A stretch of DNA of 64,000 bases from Neostapfia colusana (GCA_030760725.1 JASWHV010000018.1:21298273-21362272); one strand, 5' to 3'; positions 54,168 through 64,000 are shown, counted from the first letter of the stretch. The notes: generated from the letters alone by a model not told the origin. Made by a program: numbers and translations.

Positions 54168-55338
54168 TGTCGAAGTGTGTGGTCGACACTTCCCCCGGAC
54201 CTGCTCTGGGCAGCCCGCGGAGGTTCTTTTTCAGAGGGGCCAGACACTTGCGGAGAGCATTAGCGCTAGGGACGAGCGAGGGAGAAGCTTGACACGGCGA
54301 GTTTTACGTGGTTCAGGCCGCCAGAGCGTAAAACCCTACGTCCATGGTGAGCAGAGGTGCTCGCTGTATTACTTTCTGCTCAGAACCAGAGTCCTAAGCT
54401 TGAGGGTGATTGAAGTCTAGAGTGCGAGTTCACAGAGTTCGAACCCTTGCTAACGTTGCCTACCCGAGCCTTTTATAGTCCAAGGCTCGAGTGGCTTACA
54501 AGGGGGGCCCGGGAACCGACAGGTGATCCCGAGGAGATTGCCTGCCGACTACCGTATCTACAGTTATGCCGGTAGTTGTTTCTGGCGAAGGCTTCCGAGT
54601 CTTCGTTCTGCCACCCTGCCCATGCCGCAAGCTAGTCGTAGTGGTTGATGACGGCAGGGGCGGCAGGGGATGTCTTGTTGCGGTGTTTATTGGCGGGCAG
54701 GCTCTGACACAGTGCGCCAGTCTGCTCCTCTGCATGCTCTGTGTCTCCGCGTCTTGGGAAGGCGCGGGCCTTGAATACCTTGTACGGGCCAGGTATGGTG
54801 CGTCTTTACGCCCGCTGCCTACCGCGCGGGGGTAGGCTGCGTCGTCCTGCTGGCCACATGGCGGGCCAGGAGCTCTCCTCTGAGGAGAGGGAGGTCCGGC
54901 CCCGCGGGACACTTGGAGCCTTCGGAGCTCCCCCCACGGAGGGGGGAGGTCCGGCTTCTTCTGGCCACGTGGCGGGACCGGAGGTCTCCTCTAAGAAGAG
55001 GGAGGTCCGGTCCCGCGGGACATGTGGAGCCTTCGGAGCTCCCCCCACGGAGGGGGGAGATCCGGCTTCTGCTGGCCACGTGGCGGGAACAGAGGTCTCC
55101 TCTGAGAGGAGGGAGGTTCTGCCCCGCGGGACACGTGAAGCCTTCGGAGCTACCCCCACGGAGGGGGGAGGTCCGGCTTCTGCCGGCCACATGGCGAGTC
55201 CGGAGCTCTCCGCTGAGGAGAGGGAGGTCCGTCCCCGCTGGACACGTGGCGCCTTCGGAGCTCTCCCTGCGGAGAAGGGCGAGGTCCTTAGGCATTTCCC
55301 CCTGTGCGCGAGGGTACCCCATATCGAGGGTACCGACA
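54168..55338 (-). repeat. TAT-2a 5' LTR
   Basis: Plus-strand ends TGTCGAAGTG and GTACCGACA. Module cores run from about 54855 to 55290, alternating GCCAC(A/G)TGGC and GACACGTGG types. ORFs of about 200 residues on both strands in this array are repeat translations, not genes. Confidence 0.92.
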
Positions 55339-55667
55339 GCACCTGACAGAGGCGTGCTCCACGTCTCCGCGCCTTGGGAAGGTGCGGGATTTGAATACCT
55401 TGTACGGGCAAGATATGGCGTGTCTTTACTCCTGCTGCCTACCGCGTGGGGACAGGCAGCGTTGCTCTGCTGTCCACGTGGCGGGCCCGGAGCCCTCCTC
55501 TGAGGAGAGGGAGGTTCGACCCCGCGGGACACATGGAGCCCTTAGAGCCCTCCCCACGGAGGGGGAAGGTCTGGCTTCTGCTGGCCACGTGGCGGGCCCG
55601 GAGCTCTCCTCTGAGGAGAGGGAGGTCCGGCCCCGCGGGACAAATGGAGCCTTCGGAGCTCTCCCCA

Positions 55668-55702
<35 letters not shown>

Positions 55703-55869
55703 GGTCCGGCTCAGTTGGCCACGTGGCGGGTCCAGACTCTCCTCTGAGGAGAGGGAGGTCCGGCTCCACTGGACACGTGGCGCCTTTGGAGCTCTTCCTA
55801 CGGAGAAGGGCGAGGTCCTTAGGCATTTTCCACTGTGCGCGGGGGTACCCCATATAGAGAGTACCGACA
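55339..55869 (-). mobile_element. TAT-2b: LTR fragment (U3 end only)
   Basis: Starts abruptly inside the LTR sequence (GCACCTGACAGAGG, matching 36096 onward) right after the terminal CA of the TAT-2a LTR, and ends with its own GTACCGACA. This is what remains to the right if TAT-2a inserted in the LTR of another TAT copy. The other half should be left of the window. Confidence 0.75.
55669..55701 (+). repeat. Run of 33 G
   Basis: An uninterrupted G tract in the module unit where sister units read CGGAGGGGGGAGG. Either a real homopolymer expansion or an assembly or sequencing artefact. Confidence 0.8.
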
Positions 55870-56570
55870 ACCGTATCTGCAGTTACGCCGGTAGTTGTCT
55901 CTGGCGAGGGCTTCCGTGTCTTCGTTCTGCCGCCCTGCCTATGCCGCAAGCTAGTCGTAGTGGTTGATGATGGCAGGGGCGGCAGGGGATGTCTTGTCGC
56001 TGTGTTTATTGGCGGGCAGGCTCTGACACGGCGCGCCAGTCTGCGATGTGACTGGGCGCAACGGCACCTGACAGAGGCATGCTCCGCGTCTCCGCGCCTT
56101 GGGAAGGCCCGGGTCTTGAATACCTTGTACGGGCAAGGTACGGCACGTCTTTACTCTTGCTGCCTACCGTGTGGGGGCAGGCAGCGCTGCTCTGCTGGCC
56201 ACGTGGCGGGCCCGGAGCTCTCCTTTGAGGAGAAGGAGGTTCGGCCTTGCGGGACACGTGGAGCCTTCGGAGCTCTCCCCGCGGAGGGGGGAGGTCCGGC
56301 TTCTGCTGGCCACGTGGCGGGCCCATAGCTATCCTCTGAGGAGAGGGAGGTCCGGCCCCGCAGGACACGTGGAGCCTCCGGAGCTCTCCCCGCGGAGAGG
56401 GAGGTCTGGCTCAATTGGCCACGTGGCGGGTCCGGAGCTCTCCTCTGAGGAGAGGGAGGTTCGGCCCCGCTGGACCCATGGCGCCTTCGGAGCTCTCCCT
56501 GCGGAGAAGGGCGAGGTCCTTAGGCATTTTCCCCTGTGCGCGGGGGTACCCCGTATTGAGGGTACCGACA

Positions 56571-56592
56571 GTGGCCCCCGGGCCCATCTCGA
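56571..56592 (-). other. TAT-2c polypurine tract
   Basis: Same block as 16288-16310, with one base changed. Confidence 0.6.
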
Positions 56593-56954
56593 GGGAGATA
56601 GCGAGCCCGAGGTGAGGCCTCCGTCTCTTACATTCCGTGCACCTTCTCTAAGACCCGCATTGACCGTTGCCGGAGCACGAACAGTCGCGGGATCGCGGGA
56701 GCGTGTGCCCCACTTGATGGCTGCTTTTACTGCAGCGGTTCCAAATGCTGCCACTTCTGCACGTCGCAGCGCTTTTTCGGGAACCGCCAAAGCGTCTTGC
56801 CGGCTCGTCTCCTTGGGAGACTGACTTCTTGGCCCACCGCTTCAGCTGGACGACTTGGGTCCACTTGTCTTTGACGCTTGGTCTTGGAGCCGAAGCGGTT
56901 GCCCAAGCGGCGTACTCGAAGAGTTTCGAATCGCTTTGAATCGCACCTGGGAAG

Positions 56955-56964
56955 TTTTAAAAGG
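56955..56964 (+). promoter_or_regulatory. Putative TATA box of the TAT-2c antisense ORF
   Basis: TTTTAAAAGG about 105 bp before the ATG at 57067; homologous positions in TAT-1 and TAT-4 also carry TATA-like boxes. Confidence 0.4.
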
Positions 56965-57066
56965 GGATCTTACCCGCATCACGGCTTCCCTTTGCACTTC
57001 CCAGCGCTTGCATCTTCCTTGAGTTCTTGCGCCCTTGTCTTCCCTGTCCTTGAGCTTTCTCCTGCC

Positions 57067-59885
57067 ATGGCTTCCAACCTGCCTCCGTCGCATCTCGCTC
57101 GGTTGGCCGAGCTCAGACCAGTGCGCAGACTTCTGGGCTGGCACGCAGAGGAGCAGAAGAGCCGGCTCCACCAGGGATCTCTCCCCCTGCTCCTGGAAAA
57201 GGGGGAAATGGTCTTCTTCACTGCCTACGCCATGGCGGGGTTTGTCCCGCCAATTTCTTCCTTCTTCATCACGCTGCTGGAGACATACGGTCTCCAGCTC
57301 CACCACCTTTCCCTCCAACTCTTTCTCGATGGCCGCCGTCTTCGTCCATTTCTGCGAGATGTTCGTGGGGGTGCACGCTTCAGCGACGCTCTTCCACTAC
57401 TTCTTCGTGTTGCGGACGACCGGGCGCAGTTCGAAGACTCAGCTGGGGGCGTACTACTTCCAGCATCGCTGCAAGGATCCGAAGACTTCTGGGTATCTTC
57501 TACCATTCGGTGCGTCGAGGTGGGAAAACTGGAGGGAGAACTGGGTGATCGTGCAGACTGACGAGCATGATCGCCTGCAGCCCCCAACTACCGGCCCAAC
57601 CACCGAGCGTCGCTTCTGGGAGGAGATCCCGGAGCTGGAGCAGGAGTACGCGTCGGTCTTGGAGCGGATCCGGTTCCTGGCCAACGAGGGGCTGACGTCC
57701 CTGATGGTGCTGGTGGATTTCTTGTCGCGCCGTATTGCAACCTTGCAGCAACGCAACCGCCCGGCGTGGTACTACACCGGCGAGCTCGACTGCACCAGGT
57801 TGGAGAGGGGCCTCGGCTCCAATCCTTCTGATGAAGAGCTGTACGAGATGGTGGCCAAGGTGAGCAGCGACTACGTCACCAGCGGCGACCTCGCCTTCAC
57901 GGCCCCTGGCACTCCCCTCTTCTTGGAGCCGCAGAGGAGGGCGGAGCTGCTGCGGAAGATGCCGAATCTAGACGACATTGGGATCGCCGTTCATCAGGTT
58001 GGGGATGCTCTACGGGGCATCTCGATTCCCGGGATCGAGCGCTCCGGATCAGAGCGCGAGGCGTCTGTCGCTGTCCAACCCGCACCGAGGGCCAGCGGGG
58101 CTCATACCGCCGACAAGGGGAAGGGAAAGGAGCCGGCCCCCGGGCAGCCAGAGAAGAAACGTGCCCGGTCTCCTCCGAGGGCGTCGCTTGCGCCGAGCCA
58201 GGGGGCCGGGGCACCCTTGCGCCCATCTCCCGGAGGCGCTGGTTCGTCGAGTGGCGACCCAAAGAGACCTCCGGTCTCCCACCCCGGCGGGTCTCATCTC
58301 GGACAGCGGCGGTCCGAGGAACCCCAAGCGTCCTGCCACCCTTCCTCAGGCGGAGGGGCTTCCAGGAAGGACGCCGGTGGGGCGACGCCCGGGAGCGTGC
58401 CGGTGGCTCAGACGCCACAGCCAGCGAGCGTTCCGGCTGCAGGTCCTGGCGGTTCTGCCCCGACCCAGAGGCCGGGGCTCCAAGCCCGTTGGAGCGCTCA
58501 CGCCGCCCAGTAAGTGTTGCCTCTTCTGGCTTGTAGAAGTAGCATTCCTTTCTCCTCTCTTAGCCTGAGAGCTTCCTTTGTCTGCAGGGACTCACCGGCT
58601 GCCAGGGGCGAGCCTATTCCCCGTCCATCTCCAGTCAGCGGAGGCTCTGTGCCACAGCATCCGGGAACTGCGGTGGTTCTGACGGCCCCCAAGCCGGCGG
58701 GGGCTTCTTCTGTGCCGGCGGGTTGACCCCCTGCGGTGGCGGCGGCAGCACCTGCTCGTCCTCCTTCGCCATCCTGGAAAGTCTGGTGTTGAGTCTGGAG
58801 GGGCTGCTGTGGGCGCAACGGCTGGCCCCCTGGCTCCCCCGGGTCAGCGTCTTGCCTCAGCTGCCGAGGCACCAGCACCTCCACCGGTCGTGGACGCGAC
58901 AGGAGAGGTCAGGGGCACGGCTCCTGCCCCCCCCCCACCCGCCCCGCTGCCCATATGGGATGCCTTGGGGCGTGCTCAGGCTGGCGTCCGACAGGTCCAG
59001 GCCGCCTTTGAGCGGGAGCGGGAGGTGCTGGCTGGAGAGAGGGAGCGCCTCCTTAGCTGGGAGCATCTCCTGCAGCAGCAGACCCAGGAGGCTAAGGCAG
59101 AGCTTGACTCGAGGCAGTCGAGGCTTGACACCGTGGGGGCTCTGCTCGACTCTCAGAAGAGGGCCGTCGACCGCCTGGGCTCAGAGACCCGGTGGCTCCT
59201 CGCTACTTTCCGCGAAGCTCAGGCCAAGGCCGAAGCGCGCTCCACTGTCGTGGAGGAGTTGCGGCTGCAGGTAGTTCGCCGAGAGTGCGCCGTCGCAGAT
59301 CAGGAGCGTGTCGTGGCGGCCGAGGAGGAGAAGGCCGCCGCACGCCTGGAGGCCAAAGAGGGCGAGCTGAGGGCCCGGGCCGAGGAGCTGGAGCTCCACG
59401 AGTCGGCTGTTGCCGCGAGGGAGGAGCAATCCTCCCGGGAGTGCCAGGAGGTCCTGGATCGCAAGCTGGCAGCCCGCCAAGAGGTGGAGAAGCTCCAAGC
59501 TTCGTGGTCTGTCGAGGCCCGGGCCGTCTGGAGCTTTGTTACTGAGGCGGGGTCCGCCTTGGTTCCCCTTGGCTTCAGCCCGATGCGGATGGAGGCTCCA
59601 GCGCAGGAGGTGTCTGGGGCAATCCTGGCGCTTGAGTCCATCGGTGCCAAGCTGCGCCGGCTCGAAGCGGTGATCGCCGACGAGCTTGAGGTGGAGGGAC
59701 GAGGCCTGGCGAAGGAGGTCGCCACGCACGTGCTGGCGTGCTTCCGGAGCCAAGACCATTCCTTCTCTCTGGAGCTAGTGCGACTAGGCCCCGCCATCGA
59801 GCGGGAGGAAGCTGCCAGGGCCGAGGTCGGGGACATGGCCGCCCTCGTGGCCGCTAGGTTCCAGTGGGAGTCCGGGGACTCCTAG
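57067..59885 (+). pseudogene. Antisense extra ORF of TAT-2c (putative gypsy-type transposon protein), with an intron
   Basis: Plus strand, opposite to the pol of this family. Starts MASNLPPSHLARL. The N-terminal domain (MVFFTAYAMAGFVPPISSFF, then VFVHFCEMFVGV, LFHYFFVLR, WRENWVIVQ) resembles the Pfam family 'Putative gypsy type transposon' (PF04195, from memory). The reading changes frame once near 57310-57325. A charged, proline-rich linker with KKRARSPPR follows. Exon 1 ends at 58509; exon 2 begins at 58588. After a short open stretch ending at TGA 58724-58726 the frame shifts again. The remainder is a long coiled coil (REREVLAGERERLL, AAEEEKAAARLEAKEGELRA) ending at TAG 59883-59885. Antisense extra ORFs between pol and the 3' LTR have been described in TAT elements; their role is unknown. 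With two frameshifts this copy is probably inactive. Confidence 0.7.
58510..58587 (+). other. Predicted intron in the antisense ORF
   Basis: GTAAGTG donor at 58510 and TTTGTCTGCAG acceptor ending 58587, 78 bp. Removing it keeps the reading frame and bypasses the TAA at 58511. The strand of the splice sites is antisense to element RNA, so retrotransposition would not remove it. Confidence 0.6.
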
Positions 59886-60682
59886 GCAGCCGCCCCCGCG
59901 GCCAAAAGGCCCTGTATCTCTTCCCCTTTTTTTCTTTTGTTGAGTCTGTAGTCCAGCTCATGGAGCTTTGAATGAATAGACTCTCGTTATTTTATGTGTC
60001 TGTGTTTTTGTCTTCTTCTTGGCTTGGCCTGGCCGAGTCCTTAGCTCCGCAAGGTACTCAGAGGTCTTCACCAATCTTGAAGCCCTGCACAGACACCTCC
60101 CCCGGGTCCTTATTGTGTTTAGGGCCCCGGAGGTCTCCGGAACTCACCCCGTGAGAACGGGGAGGTCCGGATCTACCGACCACATGGCGGGCCCGGAGCT
60201 CTCCTTTGAGAAGACGGAGATCCGGCCCCGCTGGACACGTGGGGCCTTCGAGGCTCACCCCCGCAGAGGGGGTGAGGCTTGGCTCTGCCGGCAACGTGGC
60301 GTCCCAGAACTCCTCCTGAGGAGAGGGGAGCTCCGGCCCCGCTGGAAACGTGGGGCCTTCGGGGCTCTCCCCTGCGGAGGGGGCGAGGTCCGGATCCTTT
60401 GGTCTTGCGTTGGAGCTCCGGTCTTGCGCGGTCCCATAGTGGCCCCCTGGTAGATGTGGCCAATTGTTTGGGCGCTCCTACCATACTCCAGCGGGAGCTA
60501 AGGCCGGTAGGTCCTGCACACAAGTAAGGGACACGTAATTCTCCTTGGGGCTCCCCCTTCCCTATCTCATAGTCTTATTTGGCTTACGATCCTGATCCAG
60601 TGTACGGGGCTTGGGAACTTCAGTGTGCGAAGTGCCGGGGGCTCGAGGCCCCCTGGCCATCGGCAGGTGCCTCAAACGCGAC
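59886..60682. other. TAT-2c region downstream of the antisense ORF, with decayed 55-bp modules
   Basis: Homologous to 17460-17960. Module cores near 60181 (CACATG), 60236 (CACGTG), 60293 (AACGTG) and 60347 (AACGTG) are 55-57 bp apart with GGAGCTC and GTCCGG flanks. No gene seen. Confidence 0.7.
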
Positions 60683-61684
60683 TGTCGGTACCCGCGATAT
60701 GGGGTGCCCCCGCGCACAGGGGAAGATGCCTAAGGATCTCGCCCTTCTCCGCAGGGAGAGCTCCGAAGGCGCCACGTGCCCAGCGGGGCCGGACCTCCCT
60801 CTCCTCAGAGGAGAGCTCCGGGCCCGCCACGTGGCCAGCAGCAGCCAGACCTCCCCCCTCCGCGGGGAGAGGTCCGAAGGCTCCACGTGTCCTGCGGGGC
60901 CGGACCTCCCTCTCCTCAGAGGAGAGCTCCGGGCCCGCCACGTGTCCAGCGGGACAGCGCTGCCTGCCCCCGCGTAGTAGGCAGTGGGCGTAATGGCGCA
61001 CCTTACCTTGCCCGTACAAGGTATTCAAGGCCCGCGCCTTCCCAAGACGCGAAGACGCGGAGCACGCCTCTGTCAGGTGCCGTTGCACCCAGTCATATCA
61101 CAGACTGGTGCGCTGTGTCAGAGCCTAGCAGCCAATAAACACAGCGACAAGACATCCCTGCCGCCTCCGCTGTCATCAACCACTACGACTAGCATGCGGC
61201 ATGGGCAGGGCGGCAGAACGAAGACTCGGAAGCCTTCACCAGAGAAAACTACCAACATAACTGCGGATACGATAGTCGGCAGGAAATCTCCCCGGGACCA
61301 CCTGTCGGGTCCCGGGCCCACCTTGTAAGCCGCTCGAGCCTTGGGCTATAAAAGGCTCGGGTAGGCAACGTTAGCAAGGGTTTGCACTCTAGCCATTCAC
61401 ACCCCGGGTTCGCACTCTAGCCATTCAAACTCTAGGCATAACCCATCCTCAAGCTCAGGACTCCGGTTCTGAGCAACAAGCAATACAGCGAGCACCTCAG
61501 CTCACCGTGGACGTAGGATTTTACGCTCCGGCGGCCCGAACCACGTAAAACTCGCCGTGTCAAGCTCCTCCCTCACTCGTCCCTTACGCTTAAGCTCTCT
61601 GCAAGTGACTAGCCCCTCCGAAAAAGAACCTCCGCGGGCTGCCCAGTGCAGGTCCGGGGGAAGTGTCGACCACACACTTCGACA
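60683..61684 (+). repeat. TAT-3 5' LTR
   Basis: TGTCGGTACC ... CACTTCGACA, the reverse orientation of the other TAT LTRs here. About four module units at 60770-60950 (GCCACGTGCC, GCCACGTGGC, CCACGTGTCC, GCCACGTGTC) and a TATA box CTATAAAAGG at 61346-61355, about 400 bp downstream of the array. Confidence 0.92.
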
Positions 61685-61698
61685 TTTGGCGCGCCAGG
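61685..61698 (+). other. TAT-3 primer binding site
   Basis: TTTGGCGCGCCAGG directly after the LTR. Confidence 0.75.
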
Positions 61699-61741
61699 AA
61701 GGGGGGCTTTTCTCTTGCGCGACGAGCTTTTGCCGACGAAG

Positions 61742-61978
61742 ATGACGAAGCTTCCTTCAGCGGCAAGCTCTCCTCCCCCGCGTTCACGGCGGACCGTGAC
61801 CAGTGGGGAATGCGTGTCTACACACTCGGGACAGAGTGTGTCGGCGCAAGCTGGAAGCCCGCAGCCGACTCCGGCAACGCCGACTCCGGCAATGCAGGCT
61901 CCAACGAGCGTCAGATCTTCTGCGGCGCTGAGCGTCCCCCACGGGGGCGCGCTAGCTGCAGCAAGAGCGCTACTGCGC
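61742..61978 (+). pseudogene. gag: TAT-3 gag N-terminal fragment
   Basis: Frame containing MTKLPSAASSPPPRS and LAAARALLR, homologous to 34759-35475, truncated by the TAT-4 LTR. A slightly earlier in-frame start (RDELLPTKM region) is possible. Confidence 0.8.
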
Positions 61979-63074
61979 TGTCGAAGTGTTCGGTCGACAC
62001 TTCCCCCGGGCCTGCACTGGGCAGCCCGCGGAGGTTCTTTTTTCGGTGGGGCTAGTTCCTAGCGGAGAGCTTGCGCAGATGGAACGAGTTAGTAAGAGCT
62101 TGACACGGCGAGTTTTACGTGGTTCAGGCCGCCGGAGCGTAAAACCCTACGTCCACGGCGAGCTATGGAGCTCGTTGTATTGCTTGCTGCTCAGGACCGG
62201 AGGCCTGAGCTCGGGGGTGAGTTACAGCTTGAGAGTGTCTGGCTAGCGTATGAGTTGCAAAGTGCGAACCCTTGCTATCGGCGCCTATCCGAGCCTTTTA
62301 TAGTCCAAGACTCGGGTGGCTTAAAAGGGGAGCCGGGACCCGACAGGTGGTCCCGGGAAGATTGTCTATTATCTACCGTAGCTGCAGTTATGCCGGTAGT
62401 TGTCTCTGGCCGAAGGCTTCTGAGTCTTCATCTTGCCGCCCTGCCCATGCCGCATGCTAGTCGTAGCGGTTGATGACGACGCAGGCGGCATGGGATGTCT
62501 TGTCGCGGTGTTTATTGGCTGACAGGTTCTGACACCGCGCGCCAGTCTGTGATGCGACTGGGCGCAACGGCACCTGACAGAAGCGTGCTCCGCGTCTCCG
62601 CGTCTTGGGAAGACGCGGGCATTAAATACCCTGTATGGGCAAGGTATGGGGCGTATTTACGCCCGCTGCCTACCGCTCAGGGCAGGCAGCGTCGTTCTGC
62701 TGCCACGTGGTGGGCCCGGAGCCCTTCTCAGAGGAGAGGAGGGTCAGTCCCGCGGGGCACGTGGAGCCTCCGGACCTCTCCCCGCGGAGGGGGAGGCTCG
62801 GCTTCTGTTGGCCACGTGGCGGGCCTGGAGCTCTCCTCTGAGGAGAGGGAGGTCCGGCCCCTCTGGACACGAGGCGCCTTCGGACCTCTCTCCCGCGGAG
62901 GGGGAGGTCCGGCTTCTGTATGCCATGTGACGGGCCCGGAGCCCTCCTCTAAGGAGAGGGAGGTCCGGCCCCGCCAGATGCGTGGCGCCTTCGGGGCTCT
63001 CCCTACGGAGAAGGGCGAGTTCCTTAGGCATTTTACCCTGTGCGCGGGGGTACCCCATATCTCAGGTACCGACA
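61979..63074 (-). repeat. TAT-4 3' LTR
   Basis: 1096 bp, very close to the TAT-1 LTRs. Six module units at about 62703-63010, several with decayed cores (CATGTGAC, CACGAGGC). Confidence 0.93.
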
Positions 63075-63493
63075 GTGGCCCCCGGGCCCATCTCGGGGGA
63101 GACAGCGAGCCCGAGGTGGGACCTCCGTCTCTTCCGATCCGCGCACTTTCTCTAAGTCCCGAATTGACCGCTGCCGGAGCACGAACAGCCACGGGATCGT
63201 GGGAGCGTGCGCTCACTTGATGGTTGCTTTTACTGCAGCGGTTCCCAAGACGGCCACTTCTGCACGTTGCGGCGCTTTCTTCAGGAACCGCCGAAGTGCC
63301 TTGCCGGCTCATCTTCTTAGGAGACTGACTCCTTGACCCCACCGCTTTAGTTAGGCGGCTTGGGCCCACCCGTCATCGGCACTCGGTCTAGGAACCGAAG
63401 CGGTTGCCGGTGCGGGATATTCGAAGAGTTCCGAATCGCTTGGGATTGCACCCGGGAAGGTGCTAAATGAAACCTCCATGTGGGTACATTCCT

Positions 63494-63502
63494 CTTATAA
63501 GG
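63494..63502 (+). promoter_or_regulatory. Putative TATA box of the TAT-4 antisense ORF
   Basis: CTTATAAGG about 50 bp before the ATG at 63551, as in TAT-1. Confidence 0.45.
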
Positions 63503-63550
63503 CTTCCTGCCCCTGCGCTTCCCTCAGGTCTTGCAGTCTTGTCTTCTTCC

Positions 63551-63823
63551 ATGGCTCTTAACCCACCTTATTGGGGGAAGAATTTCTCTCAGCTCCCTCC
63601 AGCGGTTGCATCTGCACCAAGCCTGGGACTCAGGGAGCCTGCCTGCCCTGCCCCAGAGGGTGGTGGAGTCTTCAAAGGAACCGCTGAAGCATCGAAGAGA
63701 ATCCCAGGCAGCAGGGTCTCCAAGAACACCGCTGAATGCTGCGGAGAGGGCCTCAGGAGCACCCTTGACGACTCCAGCTTTTGCGCAGGTGATGAGGGTT
63801 GGGGGCTCCAGGGGCACCCTTGA
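63551..63823 (+). pseudogene. Remnant antisense ORF of TAT-4
   Basis: Starts MALNPPYW, about 90 codons, passing into minisatellite sequence (KGTAEASKRIPGS). Same short, body-less form as 16763-17074. Confidence 0.5.
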
Positions 63824-64000
63824 CGACACCGGCTTTTGCGCAGGTGATGAGGGAACTTCAGGAGAAGGAAACTGCCGATGCACCGTGGAGAATCCCAGGC
63901 GGTAGAGTCTCCAAGAAGACCGCTGAATACTGCGGAGGGGGCCTCAGGAGCTCCCGTGGTGTCACTGCTTTTTGCGCCGGTGATGAGGGAGGCGATTCCT
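63660..64000. repeat. Minisatellite in the TAT-4 3' internal region
   Basis: Same two-block repeat as 16960-17300: ACCGCTGAAGCATC / AATCCCAGGC blocks alternate with AGGAGCACCCTTGACGAC / GGTGATGAGGG blocks. It runs to the window edge. Confidence 0.8.

Larger units (their letters stand above)
53382..55338 (-). mobile_element. TAT-2a: 5' end of a TAT element (gag start, PBS, 5' LTR)
   Basis: Minus-strand element whose gag is cut by Copia-A at 53381/53382; the rest lies left of the window. LTR 54168-55338 is 1171 bp and has eight 55-bp module units against six in TAT-1. Confidence 0.85.
55870..60682 (-). mobile_element. TAT-2c: 3' LTR fragment and 3' internal region
   Basis: LTR sequence 55870-56570 starts inside the LTR (ACCGTATCTGCAG) right after the end of TAT-2b, then ends GTACCGACA and is followed by the TAT polypurine block. 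Internal DNA runs to 60682, where TAT-3 is inserted. Only the post-pol region with the antisense ORF is in the window; pol should lie to the right. Confidence 0.75.
60683..61978 (+). mobile_element. TAT-3: 5' end of a plus-strand TAT element
   Basis: A 1002-bp 5' LTR, PBS, and the first codons of gag, cut by TAT-4 at 61979. Five bases before it are GCGAC, the expected left target duplication. The right end is outside the window. Confidence 0.88.
61979..64000 (-). mobile_element. TAT-4: 3' LTR and 3' internal region of a minus-strand TAT element
   Basis: LTR 61979-63074 followed by the PPT block and DNA closely matching 16288-17310 of TAT-1, including the short antisense ORF and minisatellite. 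It continues off the right edge. Left target duplication should be TGCGC (61974-61978). Confidence 0.9.

Overview
This window is a stack of plant LTR retrotransposons inserted into one another. I see no host gene, tRNA, rRNA or CRISPR array. The lineages point to a large-genome plant, most likely a grass (Poaceae): a SIRE-like Ty1/copia element, three chromodomain Ty3/gypsy elements of Tekay/Del type with 3-4 kb LTRs, and several TAT-lineage Ty3/gypsy elements with two RNase H domains and an antisense extra ORF. The species cannot be read from the sequence. Element names used here (Copia-A, Gypsy-1/2/3, TAT-1/2a/2b/2c/3/4) are local labels.

Layout. 1-3581 is the 3' part of Copia-A (RT-RNase H end, about 1 kb noncoding, start of its 3' LTR). 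Gypsy-1 (3582-53163, + strand, target duplication GTGTT) split that LTR, whose last 213 bases lie at 53169-53381. Gypsy-1 has a 4.04 kb 5' LTR (3582-7621), a leader, an extra ORF upstream of gag, gag, a decayed pol and a 3' LTR cut in three (14959-15189, 36608-39804, 52556-53163). The first cut holds TAT-1 (15190-36602, - strand, duplication CACCC), which is itself split inside integrase by Gypsy-2 (18722-29648, - strand, duplication GAAGT). The second cut holds Gypsy-3 (39805-52550, + strand, duplication CTAAT), whose gag-pol frame of 1489 codons is unbroken.

Right of 53381 the sequence is TAT-family DNA. The 5' end of TAT-2a (- strand) is followed by a composite of one complete and two partial LTRs, best read as TAT elements inserted into each other's LTRs. 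The 3' internal region of TAT-2c follows, with a long antisense ORF that has a plausible intron. TAT-3 (+ strand) is inserted in TAT-2c, and TAT-4 (- strand, running off the right edge) in TAT-3. The deepest chain is TAT-2c > TAT-2b > TAT-2a > Copia-A > Gypsy-1 > TAT-1 > Gypsy-2, seven layers.

Function. Gypsy-3 is the only element whose visible parts (LTRs, PBS, PPT, gag, protease, RT, RNase H, integrase, chromodomain) are all intact; by eye its LTRs differ at only about a dozen bases plus one microsatellite. Gypsy-1 has a substituted RT catalytic Asp, several stops and a frameshift. TAT-1 has four nonsense codons, a changed YVDD box and the Gypsy-2 insertion. Gypsy-2 has an intact RT-to-chromodomain frame but a broken gag and protease.

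The most unusual signal is a ~55-bp tandem module built round CACGTG. It occurs upstream of the TATA box in the LTRs of both the TAT elements and the unrelated Gypsy-2, in opposite orientations relative to transcription, and again in TAT internal DNA.
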